This document shows positions 9,038 to 17,511 of a stretch of DNA of 51,228 bases, piece by piece. Every line of letters starts with the position of its first letter. Position 1 is the first letter of the stretch. Origin of the DNA: Pseudomonas lini (GTDB lineage Bacteria; Pseudomonadota; Gammaproteobacteria; Pseudomonadales; Pseudomonadaceae); assembly GCF_030812475.1 (NCBI RefSeq), contig NZ_JAUSSR010000025.1, forward strand, positions 1-51,228, in the 5' to 3' direction. The position numbers were made by a program, and so were the translations under genes. Under the pieces are notes generated by a model, which ran no database searches, was not told the DNA's origin, and saw nothing but the letters and a program-made list of their open reading frames with translations.

Positions 9038-10966
9038 TCACTGATCGTCAAAATACCGCTCATGCCAATCCACCAGCGGCTGTGGCGAGTTGAGTTTCTG
9101 GCCGTAGATCACCGAATACGACAACACGTTCTGCACGTATTGGCGGGTTTCGTCGAAGGGGATGCTTTCGACCCACACGTCAAAGCTCAGGTGATCCGCG
9201 CCGCGCAACCACTGGCGCACGCGGCCGGGGCCGGCGTTGTAGGCGGCGGAGGCGAGAACGCGGTTGCCGTTGAACTGCGCGTGGACCTGGCTCAGGTACG
9301 CGGCGCCGAGCTGGATGTTCTTGTCCGGATCGAACACCTGCTGCGGCGAGGCCAGCGGAATGCTGAACTTGCGCGCGGTTTCCTTGGCGGTGCCGGGCAT
9401 CAGCTGCATCAGGCCGCTGGCGCCGACGCTGGAGCGGGCATCGTCCATGAAGGCGCTTTCCTGGCGGGTGATGGCGAACACCCAGCTCGAATGCAGCCCA
9501 CGGACCTTGGCTTCTCGCACCAGGGTTTCGCGGTGGGCCATCGGGAAGCGGATGTTCAGGTCGTCCCAGTACTGCGCCTGGCTGATGGTGCGGATCGCAG
9601 GGAAATACCATTTCAGGTCGTAGGCCAGTTTCGCCTGGGCGACCATTTCATCACGGTTGAAATGGCGGCTGACGTGGTACCACTCGCGACGGCCGTCGAC
9701 GATTTGCCCGCGGGCGTGGAACTCCAGTGCCCGACGGATGCCCGGGGTGTTGCGCACCTTGTTGATCAGTGCCTGGCTGAGCACCAGCGGTTTGTTGTTC
9801 AGCGAGTAGGACGACTGCGAGCGGTCGGCGGCCAGGAACCCGTAGAAATCACGCTCGCGGGCCAGGCTCTTGTAGAGCGTCTGCGCTTCCGCGCTCTGCG
9901 GCTGCGCCAGTTCCAGGCTGCGCGCCTGCCAGTAGCGCCAGCGGTTGGTCGTCGCCAGGTCCTGGGGCAGTCGGCGGCTCAACTGGTAGGCATCGTCCCA
10001 GCGGGCCAGGCGCAACAGCAGGCGCATGCGCCATTCCGACACGGTGTTGTCGCGCAGTTCCGGGTCGTACCTGGTCATCATGTCCAGCGCGCGAGGGTCG
10101 AACCGCTTGGCCAGGGACAGTCCGATTTCCCTGGCGATCGCCACTTTTTCGTCACGGGAGAAGTGCATGCTGCTGGCGTAGCCGTCGAGCATCTGCATCG
10201 CCCGGTCCGGGTCCTGCCGCGCCAGGCGGCGCAGGCCCAGGCTGACCACGTCGGACATCGGCTCGTCGGCCGGAATGAACCGTGACGGAGCGTTGAGCAA
10301 TTCGGGTTTCTGCGCCACTTCCACCAGCAGGCGCCCGCGGGGGGCGAGGGTGGTCAGGCCGTTGACCAGGCTGTTGGCCAGCGGATAGTTGCGCGCCTGG
10401 GCCGCGAGCTTGGTGCGCTCCCAACGGCGTTGCTCGGTCAGCTGGCCTTCGGCGGCCCAGATGCCGAACAACGTGTCGCAAGCCTCAGGTTGGGATTTGC
10501 CTGTCAGCCAGAGTTTTTGCGCGTTGGCGTAGCCTTCGGTTTTCTGGTTATGGGTGATCTGGTACTGCGCGTTCAGGCAGTCCAGCTCGGTGAAATTCAT
10601 CTTCGGGTCGTAATACTTGACGAAGGTCGCCCAGTCGCCGCGTTCGGACAACCAGCGCAACCAGCGCAATTTCATCCAGTTGGCCTGGGGCAGGTCACCG
10701 TGTTCGGCGAGAAATTGTTCGATTTCGGCATTGCTCGCGTATTTCAGGCGTGCGGTCAGTTCGTCATACGCCAGGTACGGTTCCAGCGGATAATCGCTGA
10801 GGGCCTGGCGGTAGCGGAAATACGGGCCGCTGTCACCCTTGGCCAGGGCGCGCTTGGCTTCATCGTAATACTGGCGTTGGGTGGACAGATCCACGGCCTG
10901 GGCGGAGTGGACGACAGTGGCAGTGAGAAGAAAACAGGACAAAAGACTAAAAAGGCGACTGCGCAT
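9038..10966 (-). CDS. slt: Soluble lytic murein transglycosylase Slt
   Basis: Slt cleaves the MurNAc-GlcNAc bond in peptidoglycan and forms 1,6-anhydro products. The 642-residue product starts with a signal peptide (RLFSLLSCFLLTATVVHSAQA), so it acts in the periplasm. A long alpha-helical superhelix domain follows. The C-terminal lysozyme-like domain has the catalytic glutamate in RQESAF (about residue 503), followed by SGLMQLMPGTA and the motif AYNAGPGRV. I chose ATG 10966, which begins the signal peptide; the frame opens eight codons earlier. Its products feed recycling in which NagZ, also in this window, participates. It is divergent from uup. Confidence 0.95.
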   Translation of the reverse strand: MRSRLFSLLSCFLLTATVVHSAQAVDLSTQRQYYDEAKRALAKGDSGPYFRYRQALSDYPLEPYLAYDELTARLKYASNAEIEQFLAEHGDLPQANWMKLRWLRWLSERGDWATFVKYYDPKMNFTELDCLNAQYQITHNQKTEGYANAQKLWLTGKSQPEACDTLFGIWAAEGQLTEQRRWERTKLAAQARNYPLANSLVNGLTTLAPRGRLLVEVAQKPELLNAPSRFIPADEPMSDVVSLGLRRLARQDPDRAMQMLDGYASSMHFSRDEKVAIAREIGLSLAKRFDPRALDMMTRYDPELRDNTVSEWRMRLLLRLARWDDAYQLSRRLPQDLATTNRWRYWQARSLELAQPQSAEAQTLYKSLARERDFYGFLAADRSQSSYSLNNKPLVLSQALINKVRNTPGIRRALEFHARGQIVDGRREWYHVSRHFNRDEMVAQAKLAYDLKWYFPAIRTISQAQYWDDLNIRFPMAHRETLVREAKVRGLHSSWVFAITRQESAFMDDARSSVGASGLMQLMPGTAKETARKFSIPLASPQQVFDPDKNIQLGAAYLSQVHAQFNGNRVLASAAYNAGPGRVRQWLRGADHLSFDVWVESIPFDETRQYVQNVLSYSVIYGQKLNSPQPLVDWHERYFDDQ

Positions 10967-11179
10967 GAGACGTCCGGGCAGAGAAATCATGACAAGCGCA
11001 AGCGATGCCCGCGCTGAATTGTCTGTAGCTTAGCCTTTTGCCAGCAACGCGCGAAAGCTTTGCGGGCGTGTCGGCATCAACTCGCAACATTTGTCATGCA
11101 GAGTGTCGCCAAGGTGAAATTGCCGGCCTTCTGCAGCCTCAAGTCAGGTAGAATGCGCGCCCGGTTTTTGGAGAAGCTC

Positions 11180-13096
11180 ATGACCCTGCTCAAATTCAGC
11201 GATGTGTCCCTTGCTTTCGGCGCTATGCCGTTGTTGGACAAGGTGTCCTGGCAGATCGCCCGTGGTGAGCGGGTGTGCATCATCGGCCGCAACGGCACTG
11301 GCAAGTCCAGCATGATGAAGCTCGTCAAGGGCGACCAGAAGCCTGACGAGGGCTCCGTTTGGCGCGCGCCCGGTCTCAAGATCGGCGAATTGCCGCAAGA
11401 ATTGCCGGTAGCCGACGAGCGGACCGTGTTCGACGTGGTGGCCGAAGGCCTGGACGGTGTCGGCGAACTGCTCGCGCAGTATCACCACCTGAGCCAGAAC
11501 ATCGTCACCGACGCCGACCTGGACAAGCTGATGCATGTCCAGCACGACCTCGAAGCCCGTGACGGCTGGCGTTTGCAGCAACTGGTCGACAGCACCTTGA
11601 GCCGTCTGCAGTTGCCGGCCGACAAGACCCTCGCCGAACTGTCCGGCGGCTGGCGTCGTCGCGTCCTGCTGGCCCAGGCCCTGGTCTCCGAACCGGATCT
11701 GTTGCTGCTCGACGAACCGACCAACCACCTGGACATCGGTGCCATTGCCTGGCTCGAAGAAGCGCTGAAGGATTTCCAGGGCGCCGTGCTGTTCATCACG
11801 CACGACCGTTCCTTCCTGCAGAACCTCGCGACGCGCATCCTCGAGCTGGATCGCGGTGGCCTGATCGACTGGAACGGCGATTACGCCAGTTTCCTGGTGC
11901 ACAAGGAAGCCTCGTTGGCCGCTGAAGAAACCGCCAACGCACTGTTCGACAAGAAGCTGGCCCAGGAAGAAGTCTGGATCCGCCAGGGCATCAAGGCGCG
12001 CCGCACCCGTAACGAAGGCCGCGTGCGTGCCCTGAAAGCCCTGCGCGTCGAGCGCAGCGAGCGTCGTGAGCGCACCGGAAAGGCCAACATCCAGCTGGAC
12101 ACCGCCGACAAGTCCGGCAAGCAGGTAATGGTCCTCGAGAACGTGAGTTTCGCTCACCCGGGCGGCCCGTTCCTGATCAAGGATTTCTCCATGGTCCTGA
12201 CGCGCGGCGACCGTATCGGCCTGCTGGGCGCCAACGGTACCGGCAAGACCACCCTGCTCAAACTGATGCTCAGCGGCCTGCAGCCTACCAGCGGCACCGT
12301 GGAGGAGGGGACGCGCATCGACGTGGCCTACTTCGACCAGTTGCGCCATCAGCTGGACCTGGAAAAGACCGTGATCGACAACGTGGCCGAAGGTCGCGAC
12401 TTCATCGATATCGATGGCCAGAGCCGTCACGTGCTGAGCTACCTCGGCGACTTCCTGTTCAGCCCGCAGCGTGCCCGCACGCCGGTCAAGGCGCTGTCCG
12501 GTGGTGAGCGTGCCCGTCTGTTGCTGGCCAAACTGTTCAGCAAGCCGGCGAACCTGCTGGTGCTCGACGAACCGACCAACGACCTCGACGTCGAAACCCT
12601 CGAGCTGCTGGAAGAGGTCTTGCTGACCTTCAACGGCACCGTGCTGATGGTCAGCCACGACCGGGCATTCCTCGACAACGTGGTCACCAGCACCCTGGTC
12701 TTCGAAGGTGAAGGCAAGGTTCGCGAATACGTCGGTGGTTACCAAGACTGGCTGCGTCAGGGCGGCTCGCCGCGTTTGTTGGGCGTGACCGAGAGCAAAT
12801 CGGGCAAGGCTGACCTGACTTCTGCGGTGGTTACGGCTGAGCCGGCGCCAGTCGCTGCAGTCGAAGCGCCTGTGGCGAAGAAGAAGCTCAGCTACAAGGT
12901 CCAGCGTGAGCTGGAAGCCTTGCCGGGGCAGATCGAAGCCATGGAGCAGCAGATCGCTGCCGTTGAAGCGCAGATGGCGGATGCCGGGTTTTACCAGCGT
13001 CCAGCGGCCGAAACCGCGGCAGTGATTGCCCAGCTGGAGCAGTTGAATGCTGAACTCGACATCATGGTCGAGCGCTGGGCCGAGCTGGATGCCTGA
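11180..13096 (+). CDS. uup: ABC-F ATPase Uup
   Basis: This 638-residue soluble protein has two ATPase domains and no membrane segments. The Walker A motifs are GRNGTGKS (about 36) and GANGTGKT (about 350); each domain has a signature (LSGGWRRR and LSGGERAR) and a DEPTNHLD or DEPTNDLD Walker B. The C-terminal tail after about residue 560 is a charged coiled coil (QRELEALPGQIEAMEQQIAA), typical of Uup. Uup is linked to transposon-excision stability and ribosome function. The ATG at 11180 is supported by GGAGAAG; a TAGAAT -10-like element lies near 11148. The frame is open further upstream without signals. A bidirectional terminator follows directly. Confidence 0.93.
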   Translation: MTLLKFSDVSLAFGAMPLLDKVSWQIARGERVCIIGRNGTGKSSMMKLVKGDQKPDEGSVWRAPGLKIGELPQELPVADERTVFDVVAEGLDGVGELLAQYHHLSQNIVTDADLDKLMHVQHDLEARDGWRLQQLVDSTLSRLQLPADKTLAELSGGWRRRVLLAQALVSEPDLLLLDEPTNHLDIGAIAWLEEALKDFQGAVLFITHDRSFLQNLATRILELDRGGLIDWNGDYASFLVHKEASLAAEETANALFDKKLAQEEVWIRQGIKARRTRNEGRVRALKALRVERSERRERTGKANIQLDTADKSGKQVMVLENVSFAHPGGPFLIKDFSMVLTRGDRIGLLGANGTGKTTLLKLMLSGLQPTSGTVEEGTRIDVAYFDQLRHQLDLEKTVIDNVAEGRDFIDIDGQSRHVLSYLGDFLFSPQRARTPVKALSGGERARLLLAKLFSKPANLLVLDEPTNDLDVETLELLEEVLLTFNGTVLMVSHDRAFLDNVVTSTLVFEGEGKVREYVGGYQDWLRQGGSPRLLGVTESKSGKADLTSAVVTAEPAPVAAVEAPVAKKKLSYKVQRELEALPGQIEAMEQQIAAVEAQMADAGFYQRPAAETAAVIAQLEQLNAELDIMVERWAELDA

Positions 13097-13115
13097 TTGA
13101 TCCCGCAATAAAAAA

Positions 13116-13147
13116 GCCCGGCGTTCGTGATGAACGCCGGGCTTTTC
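13116..13147. terminator. Bidirectional intrinsic terminator after uup
   Basis: An 11-bp perfect stem GCCCGGCGTTC/GAACGCCGGGC with a five-base loop has an A-tract on the left and TTTT on the right. It is 19 bases after the uup stop and can also stop transcription arriving from the universal stress gene on the other strand. Confidence 0.93.
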
Positions 13148-13181
13148 GTATGCAGCACGGTCTACAGCCTTTCGCAGATCC

Positions 13182-13365
13182 AATGTGGGAGCGAGCCTGC
13201 TCGCGATGAACCTGAGAACGCCACGGGGTGCCAGGTTTCAAGCGTCATCGTTGACGACCATCTTGTAGGAGCGAGCTTGCTCGCGATGAACCTGAGAGCG
13301 CTGCGGGGTGCCAGGTTTCAAGCGTCATCGTTGACGACCATCGCGAGCAGGCTCGCTCCTACAGG
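13182..13365. repeat. REPIN cluster with CAGGTTTCAAGCGTCATCG linker
   Basis: Three REPs (13184, 13264, inverted 13341) of the GCGAGC subfamily are separated by two near-identical 80-base segments containing ATGAACCTGAGA..GC..CGGGGTGCCAGG and CGTTGACGACCAT. The array is a tandem duplication of one REP plus linker. Confidence 0.87.
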
Positions 13366-13378
13366 GGACGGCGTGTGG

Positions 13379-13819
13379 TCAGCTTTTGTTTTGCAGGCGC
13401 ACCGCAAGCACGTCGCACGGCGCGCCGTGCAGCACGTCATTGGCGGTGGAGCCCAGCAGCAGCGCCAGGCCGTGCCGTCCGTGACTGCCGACCACGATCA
13501 TGTCGCACCCTTGCTCCTTGGCCAGGTGGTGAATCTCCTGGCGGGGTTGGCCGTAGGTCAGGTGGCTGTATTCCTTGGACAGTTCCGGGTATTTGACGAT
13601 GAGTCGGTCCAGACGCTCCCGGGCCTGATCGAACTGCTGTTGTTGCAGTTGTGACAGGTCCATCGGCACGTCGCCGCCGAAGGCCATGGCCATCGGCTCG
13701 ACGATATGCACCAGGGACAGCTTGGCGCCGTTGCTCACCGACAGCTCGCGAGCGCGGTGGATGACAGGGTCGCACTCTTCGGTCAGGTCTACAGCGACCA
13801 GGATGTGGTTGTAGGGCAT
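13379..13819 (-). CDS. Universal stress protein (UspA family)
   Basis: This 146-residue cytoplasmic protein begins with the family strand MPYNHILVAVDL and has the ATP-binding pattern GSHGRHGLALLLGS near the C-terminus, so it is a nucleotide-binding USP. Function in the family is stress survival without a defined reaction. The ATG at 13819 is preceded by a very strong site (AGGAGGAG), and the upstream open frame to 13903 has no support. It is monocistronic, convergent with uup and divergent from the next gene across the 15-bp repeat array. Confidence 0.93.
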   Translation of the reverse strand: MPYNHILVAVDLTEECDPVIHRARELSVSNGAKLSLVHIVEPMAMAFGGDVPMDLSQLQQQQFDQARERLDRLIVKYPELSKEYSHLTYGQPRQEIHHLAKEQGCDMIVVGSHGRHGLALLLGSTANDVLHGAPCDVLAVRLQNKS

Positions 13820-13910
13820 GAGGTGCTCCTCCTGAGGATTGCAATATAGGTAAGTATGGCTGGTTTCACGCGTATTGGTCTCAAGGTGACCTGGCGCGAT
13901 CATTTAAGAT

Positions 13911-14011
13911 CGGTGCATTTAAAAGCGGTGCGTTGAAAAGCGCTGCAAAATTTATGCATGTCGTAACGATGCATCTAAAAACGATGCATCTAAAACCGTG
14001 CATTCAAAAAC
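13911..14011. repeat. Degenerate 15-bp tandem repeats upstream of a small membrane-protein gene
   Basis: Units of 15 bases resembling CGATGCATCTAAAAC follow one another: 13911 CGGTGCATTTAAAAG, 13926 CGGTGCGTTGAAAAG, 13941 (degraded), an 11-base partial unit, then 13967, 13982 and 13997. The last three are the best conserved. The array ends one base before the CGGAG ribosome-binding site of the gene at 14024. This is not a REP element and I know no named family. Confidence 0.88.
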
Positions 14012-14023
14012 CGGAGTACAGAT

Positions 14024-14461
14024 ATGACGGTCTGGATAGTGGTGTCAATCCTGTTAGTGGTCCTGAGCCCGCTGGCATGGTTGCGACCGTCCCGTGGCCA
14101 GAGCGGGCGCATGGCCCTGCGCATGGAGGCGCGGCGCATCGGCCTGGCCATGCAGCTGGCGCCTCAGGACTGGCCACACTGGCTCAGCCCGGAGCCGCCG
14201 AGCCCGTGCGCGCAATACCATAGGCCACGGCGTGGCAATCAGCCAGCGTGCTGGAGCTATTGGCAAAAATCCCCCGGGTTGTGGGTGAATCAGTGGCAGG
14301 AGGTCTGTGAGGATCCTGTGCTGCTCAATCATTTCGAAAAATTGCCGGGCAATGTGTACAAGGTCGAGGCGGACAAACAGATGATCACCCTGTACTGGGG
14401 CGAAAAGGGCGAAGCTGACGTCCTGCAGCAAATCGACGCCACCCTCAAAGCCCTGGCCTGA
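14024..14461 (+). CDS. Conserved hypothetical protein with one N-terminal membrane helix
   Basis: I do not recognise a characterised family. The 145-residue product starts with a hydrophobic helix (MTVWIVVSILLVVLSPLAWL) followed by a basic stretch (RPSRGQSGRMALRMEARRIG), so it is probably anchored in the inner membrane with a cytoplasmic body. The remainder contains a Trp-rich part (CWSYWQKSPGLWVNQWQ) and an acidic C-terminal half. It sits in the place of the small gene usually found between the universal stress gene and fadB in Pseudomonas. The start is supported by GGAG nine bases upstream. The unusual 15-bp repeat array occupies its leader region. Confidence 0.8.
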   Translation: MTVWIVVSILLVVLSPLAWLRPSRGQSGRMALRMEARRIGLAMQLAPQDWPHWLSPEPPSPCAQYHRPRRGNQPACWSYWQKSPGLWVNQWQEVCEDPVLLNHFEKLPGNVYKVEADKQMITLYWGEKGEADVLQQIDATLKALA

Positions 14462-14484
14462 ACCCCGATCCCCTGCCGCCCCCC

Positions 14485-14826
14485 TGTGGGAGCGAGCTTG
14501 CTCGCGATGGTCGTCAACGAAAACGCGGGAAGTCTGACACCGCGCGGTGCTCTCAGGTTTTTCGCGAGCAAGCTCGCTCCTACAGGGGGCGTCAACGATA
14601 ACGCGGGGAGCCTGATACCCCGCGCTGTTCTCAGGTTTTTCGCGAGCAAGCTCGCTCCTACAGGGGGGGCGTCAACGATAACGCGGGGAGCCTGATACCC
14701 CGCGCTGTTCTCAGGTTTTTCGCGAGCAAGCTCGCTCCTACAGGGGGGGCGTTAACGATAACGCGGTAAGGCTGGTACCCCGCGGCGCTCTCAGGTTTTT
14801 CGCGAGCAGGCTCGCTCCCACAGGGG
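14485..14826. repeat. Four-unit tandem REPIN array, 78-80 bp period
   Basis: After a leading forward REP, four units begin with CGT(C/T)AACGA at 14512, 14590, 14670 and 14750. Each continues with CGCG...CCGCGC..TTCTCAGGTTTTT and ends with an inverted REP (CGCGAGCAAGCTCGCTCC). Units 2 and 3 are essentially identical. Only one forward REP remains, so this is an expansion of half a REPIN. Confidence 0.93.
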
Positions 14827-14847
14827 GATCGGGTGATTTTGGGCAAT

Positions 14848-14872
14848 AAAAAGCCCGACATCATCATCGGGC
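14848..14872 (-). terminator. Minus-strand intrinsic terminator with no assigned gene
   Basis: Read on the minus strand, GCCCGATGATGATGTCGGGC forms a hairpin followed by TTTTTATT. The plus strand lacks a T-tract, so it serves leftward transcription. No convincing gene lies to its right before fadB, which is on the other strand. Confidence 0.75.
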
Positions 14873-15333
14873 GGAAGTTGGCCAGGCAGGCCGGAAATTA
14901 CTTGTCACATAGATTGTGCGGCGGGTGTTCACCCAAAGCGTTGAAAAATATCCCGTCTCCCCGCCAGCGTAGCCTGTTAAACGCAGCCTGCCGCGTTTTA
15001 GGGCGACTTTTCTAACAATTGATCCTATGAATGGCCGTACATGCATACGCGTGTTGCAGGTCTTCGTGGTACGGAAGTGACCGTAAAGTCGCACTTCAAC
15101 CAGTATTTTGGGCGATTGACAATTGTCGGAAATTCCGTGAAGGTGGCATACCCAAATCAAACGGGCGTATGAATTGAGCGTTTGTATTACAGAATGCTCC
15201 TACAGAATCCCGACTATCGCGTTGGCGGGTGTGCCGGGTGGATGGGCGTAGCATTGACGATAACCGTCCCTGCCAAGCCATTTGCCTGCGTCCGACGTGT
15301 ACTGTTCAGCTTCCATATCGTGGAGATCAGTTG
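14873..15333. other. Gene-free region upstream of fadB; possible minus-strand small RNA or short ORF
   Basis: I see no convincing gene in this stretch. On the minus strand a 60-codon frame (ATG 15043, stop within the terminator stem at 14864) has no ribosome-binding site and an arginine-rich composition. A minus-strand transcript ending at the 14848 terminator is the simplest explanation of that hairpin, but I found no clear promoter. On the plus strand the fadB promoter must lie here, with a PsrA-like site at 15158-15171. Confidence 0.45.
15158..15171. promoter_or_regulatory. Probable PsrA operator upstream of fadBA
   Basis: CAAACGGGCGTATG matches the PsrA pattern (G/C)AAAC-N4-GTTT(G/C) at nine of ten fixed positions; a further GTTTG half-site lies at 15180-15184. 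The two overlapping perfect sites before psrA in this window give the local consensus. PsrA is reported to repress this fadBA operon in P. aeruginosa. Confidence 0.5.
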
Positions 15334-17481
15334 ATGATTTACGAAGGTAAAGCCATCACGGTTAAGGCTCTTGAAAGTGGCATCGTCGAATTGAATTTCG
15401 ATCTCAAGGGTGAGTCCGTCAACAAGTTCAACCGTCTAACCCTGAACGAACTGCGTCAGGCCGTAGACACCATCAAGGCAGATAATTCGATCAAGGGTGT
15501 GATCGTCAGCAGTGGCAAGGACGTGTTCATCGTTGGCGCCGACATCACCGAATTCGTCGAGAACTTCAAGCTGCCCGATGCAGAGCTTGTGGCAGGCAAC
15601 CTCGAAGCCAACAGGATCTTCAGCGATTTCGAAGACCTGAATGTCCCGACTGTCGCCGCGATCAACGGCATCGCCCTGGGTGGCGGTCTGGAAATGTGCC
15701 TGGCGGCGGACTACCGCGTCATGGCCAACACCGCCAAGATCGGTTTGCCCGAAGTCAAGCTGGGCATCTACCCGGGCTTCGGCGGCACCGTGCGCCTGCC
15801 GCGCATCATCGGTGCCGACAACGCCATCGAGTGGATCGCCGCCGGTAAGGAAAACCGCGCCGAAGACGCACTGAAAGTCGGTGCCGTCGACGCCGTGGTC
15901 GCCCCGGAGAAACTCCTGGAAGCCGCACTGAACCTGGTCAAGGGCGCCATCTCCGGCGAATTCGACTACAAGGCCAAGCGTCAGCCGAAGCTGGAAAAGC
16001 TCAAGCTCAACGCCATCGAACAGATGATGTCGTTCGAAACCGCCAAGGGTTTCGTCGCCGGTCAAGCGGGCCCGAACTACCCGGCGCCGGTCGAAGCGAT
16101 CAAGACCATCCAGAAAGCCGCGAACTTCGGTCGTGACAAGGCGCTGGAAGTCGAAGCCGCCGGTTTCGTCAAACTGGCCAAGAGCTCTGCCGCGCAGAGC
16201 CTGATCGGTCTGTTCCTGAACGATCAGGAACTGAAGAAAAAGGCCAAGGCCTACGACGAAATCGCCAAGGACGTGAAGCAGGCTGCCGTATTGGGCGCCG
16301 GCATCATGGGTGGCGGTATCGCTTATCAGTCGGCCTCCAAAGGCACGCCGATCCTGATGAAGGACATCAACGAGCACGGCATCGAGCAAGGCCTGGCTGA
16401 AGCCGCCAAGCTGCTGGTGAGCCGCGTTGATAAAGGTCGCATGACCGCGGCGAAAATGGCCGAAGTGCTCAACGGCATTCGTCCGACCCTGTCCTACGGT
16501 GACTTCGGTCACGTCGACCTGGTCGTCGAAGCGGTCGTCGAGAACCCCAAGGTCAAGCAAGCCGTGCTGGCTGAAGTGGAAGACAACGTCAAAGAGGACA
16601 CCATCCTCGCATCCAACACCTCGACCATTTCCATCACCTTGTTGGCCAAGGCCCTCAAGCGTCCGGAAAACTTCGTCGGCATGCACTTCTTCAACCCGGT
16701 GCACATGATGCCGCTGGTGGAAGTGATCCGTGGCGAGAAGTCCAGCGAGCTGGCCATCGCCACCACCGTGGCCTACGCAAAGAAAATGGGCAAGAACCCG
16801 ATCGTCGTCAACGACTGCCCGGGCTTTTTGGTCAACCGCGTGCTGTTCCCGTACTTCGGCGGTTTCGCCAAGCTGGTCAGCGCCGGTGTGGACTTCGTCC
16901 GGATCGACAAGGTCATGGAAAAGTTCGGCTGGCCGATGGGCCCGGCGTACCTGATGGACGTGGTCGGCATCGACACCGGCCACCACGGTCGCGACGTGAT
17001 GGCTGAAGGCTTCCCGGACCGCATGAAAGACGACCGCCGTTCGGCCGTCGACGCGCTCTACGAAGCCAAGCGCCTGGGCCAGAAGAATGGCAAGGGCTTC
17101 TACGCCTACGAGACCGACAAGAACGGCAAGCAGAAGAAAGTCGCGGACCCGTCGGTGCAGGAAGTGCTCAAGCCGATCGTGTTCGAACAGCGCGAAGTCA
17201 CCGACGAAGACATCGTCAACTGGCTGATGATCCCGCTGTGCCTGGAGACCGTGCGCTGCCTGGAAGACGGCATCGTCGAGACCGCTGCCGAAGCCGACAT
17301 GGGCCTGGTCTACGGTATTGGTTTCCCTCCATTCCGCGGCGGTGCGCTGCGCTACATCGATTCGATCGGTGTGGCCGAGTTCGTTGCCCTGGCTGACCAG
17401 TACGCTGATTTGGGCGCGCTGTACCACCCGACCGCAAAACTGCGTGAAATGGCCAAAACCGGCCAACGGTTCTTCGGTTAA
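15334..17481 (+). CDS. fadB: Fatty acid oxidation complex subunit alpha FadB
   Basis: This 715-residue bifunctional protein performs the hydration and NAD-dependent dehydrogenation steps of beta-oxidation, with isomerase activities. The N-terminal crotonase domain shows NGIALGGGLEMCLAADYRV and GLPEVKLGIYPGFGGTVRL with its two catalytic glutamates. The dehydrogenase domain has the NAD motif VLGAGIMGGGIAYQ (about 320) and the catalytic histidine in GMHFFNPVHMMP. Length equals that of the family. ATG 15334 is preceded by GGAG; the open frame further upstream is unsupported. fadA follows after 30 bases, forming the alpha4-beta4-type operon pair. Confidence 0.97.
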   Translation: MIYEGKAITVKALESGIVELNFDLKGESVNKFNRLTLNELRQAVDTIKADNSIKGVIVSSGKDVFIVGADITEFVENFKLPDAELVAGNLEANRIFSDFEDLNVPTVAAINGIALGGGLEMCLAADYRVMANTAKIGLPEVKLGIYPGFGGTVRLPRIIGADNAIEWIAAGKENRAEDALKVGAVDAVVAPEKLLEAALNLVKGAISGEFDYKAKRQPKLEKLKLNAIEQMMSFETAKGFVAGQAGPNYPAPVEAIKTIQKAANFGRDKALEVEAAGFVKLAKSSAAQSLIGLFLNDQELKKKAKAYDEIAKDVKQAAVLGAGIMGGGIAYQSASKGTPILMKDINEHGIEQGLAEAAKLLVSRVDKGRMTAAKMAEVLNGIRPTLSYGDFGHVDLVVEAVVENPKVKQAVLAEVEDNVKEDTILASNTSTISITLLAKALKRPENFVGMHFFNPVHMMPLVEVIRGEKSSELAIATTVAYAKKMGKNPIVVNDCPGFLVNRVLFPYFGGFAKLVSAGVDFVRIDKVMEKFGWPMGPAYLMDVVGIDTGHHGRDVMAEGFPDRMKDDRRSAVDALYEAKRLGQKNGKGFYAYETDKNGKQKKVADPSVQEVLKPIVFEQREVTDEDIVNWLMIPLCLETVRCLEDGIVETAAEADMGLVYGIGFPPFRGGALRYIDSIGVAEFVALADQYADLGALYHPTAKLREMAKTGQRFFG

Positions 17482-17511
17482 GCGCCCACACTAGAGCGAG
17501 AGTGAAATTTT

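Noticed and set aside
9008..10285. 425-codon open frame antisense to slt
   Set aside because: It lies wholly opposite a well-conserved gene with active-site motifs and has no supporting features.
14485..14826. Regular repeats that might suggest a CRISPR array
   Set aside because: The 80-bp units are REPIN halves with the repeated text filling the whole unit; there are no unique spacers and no cas genes.
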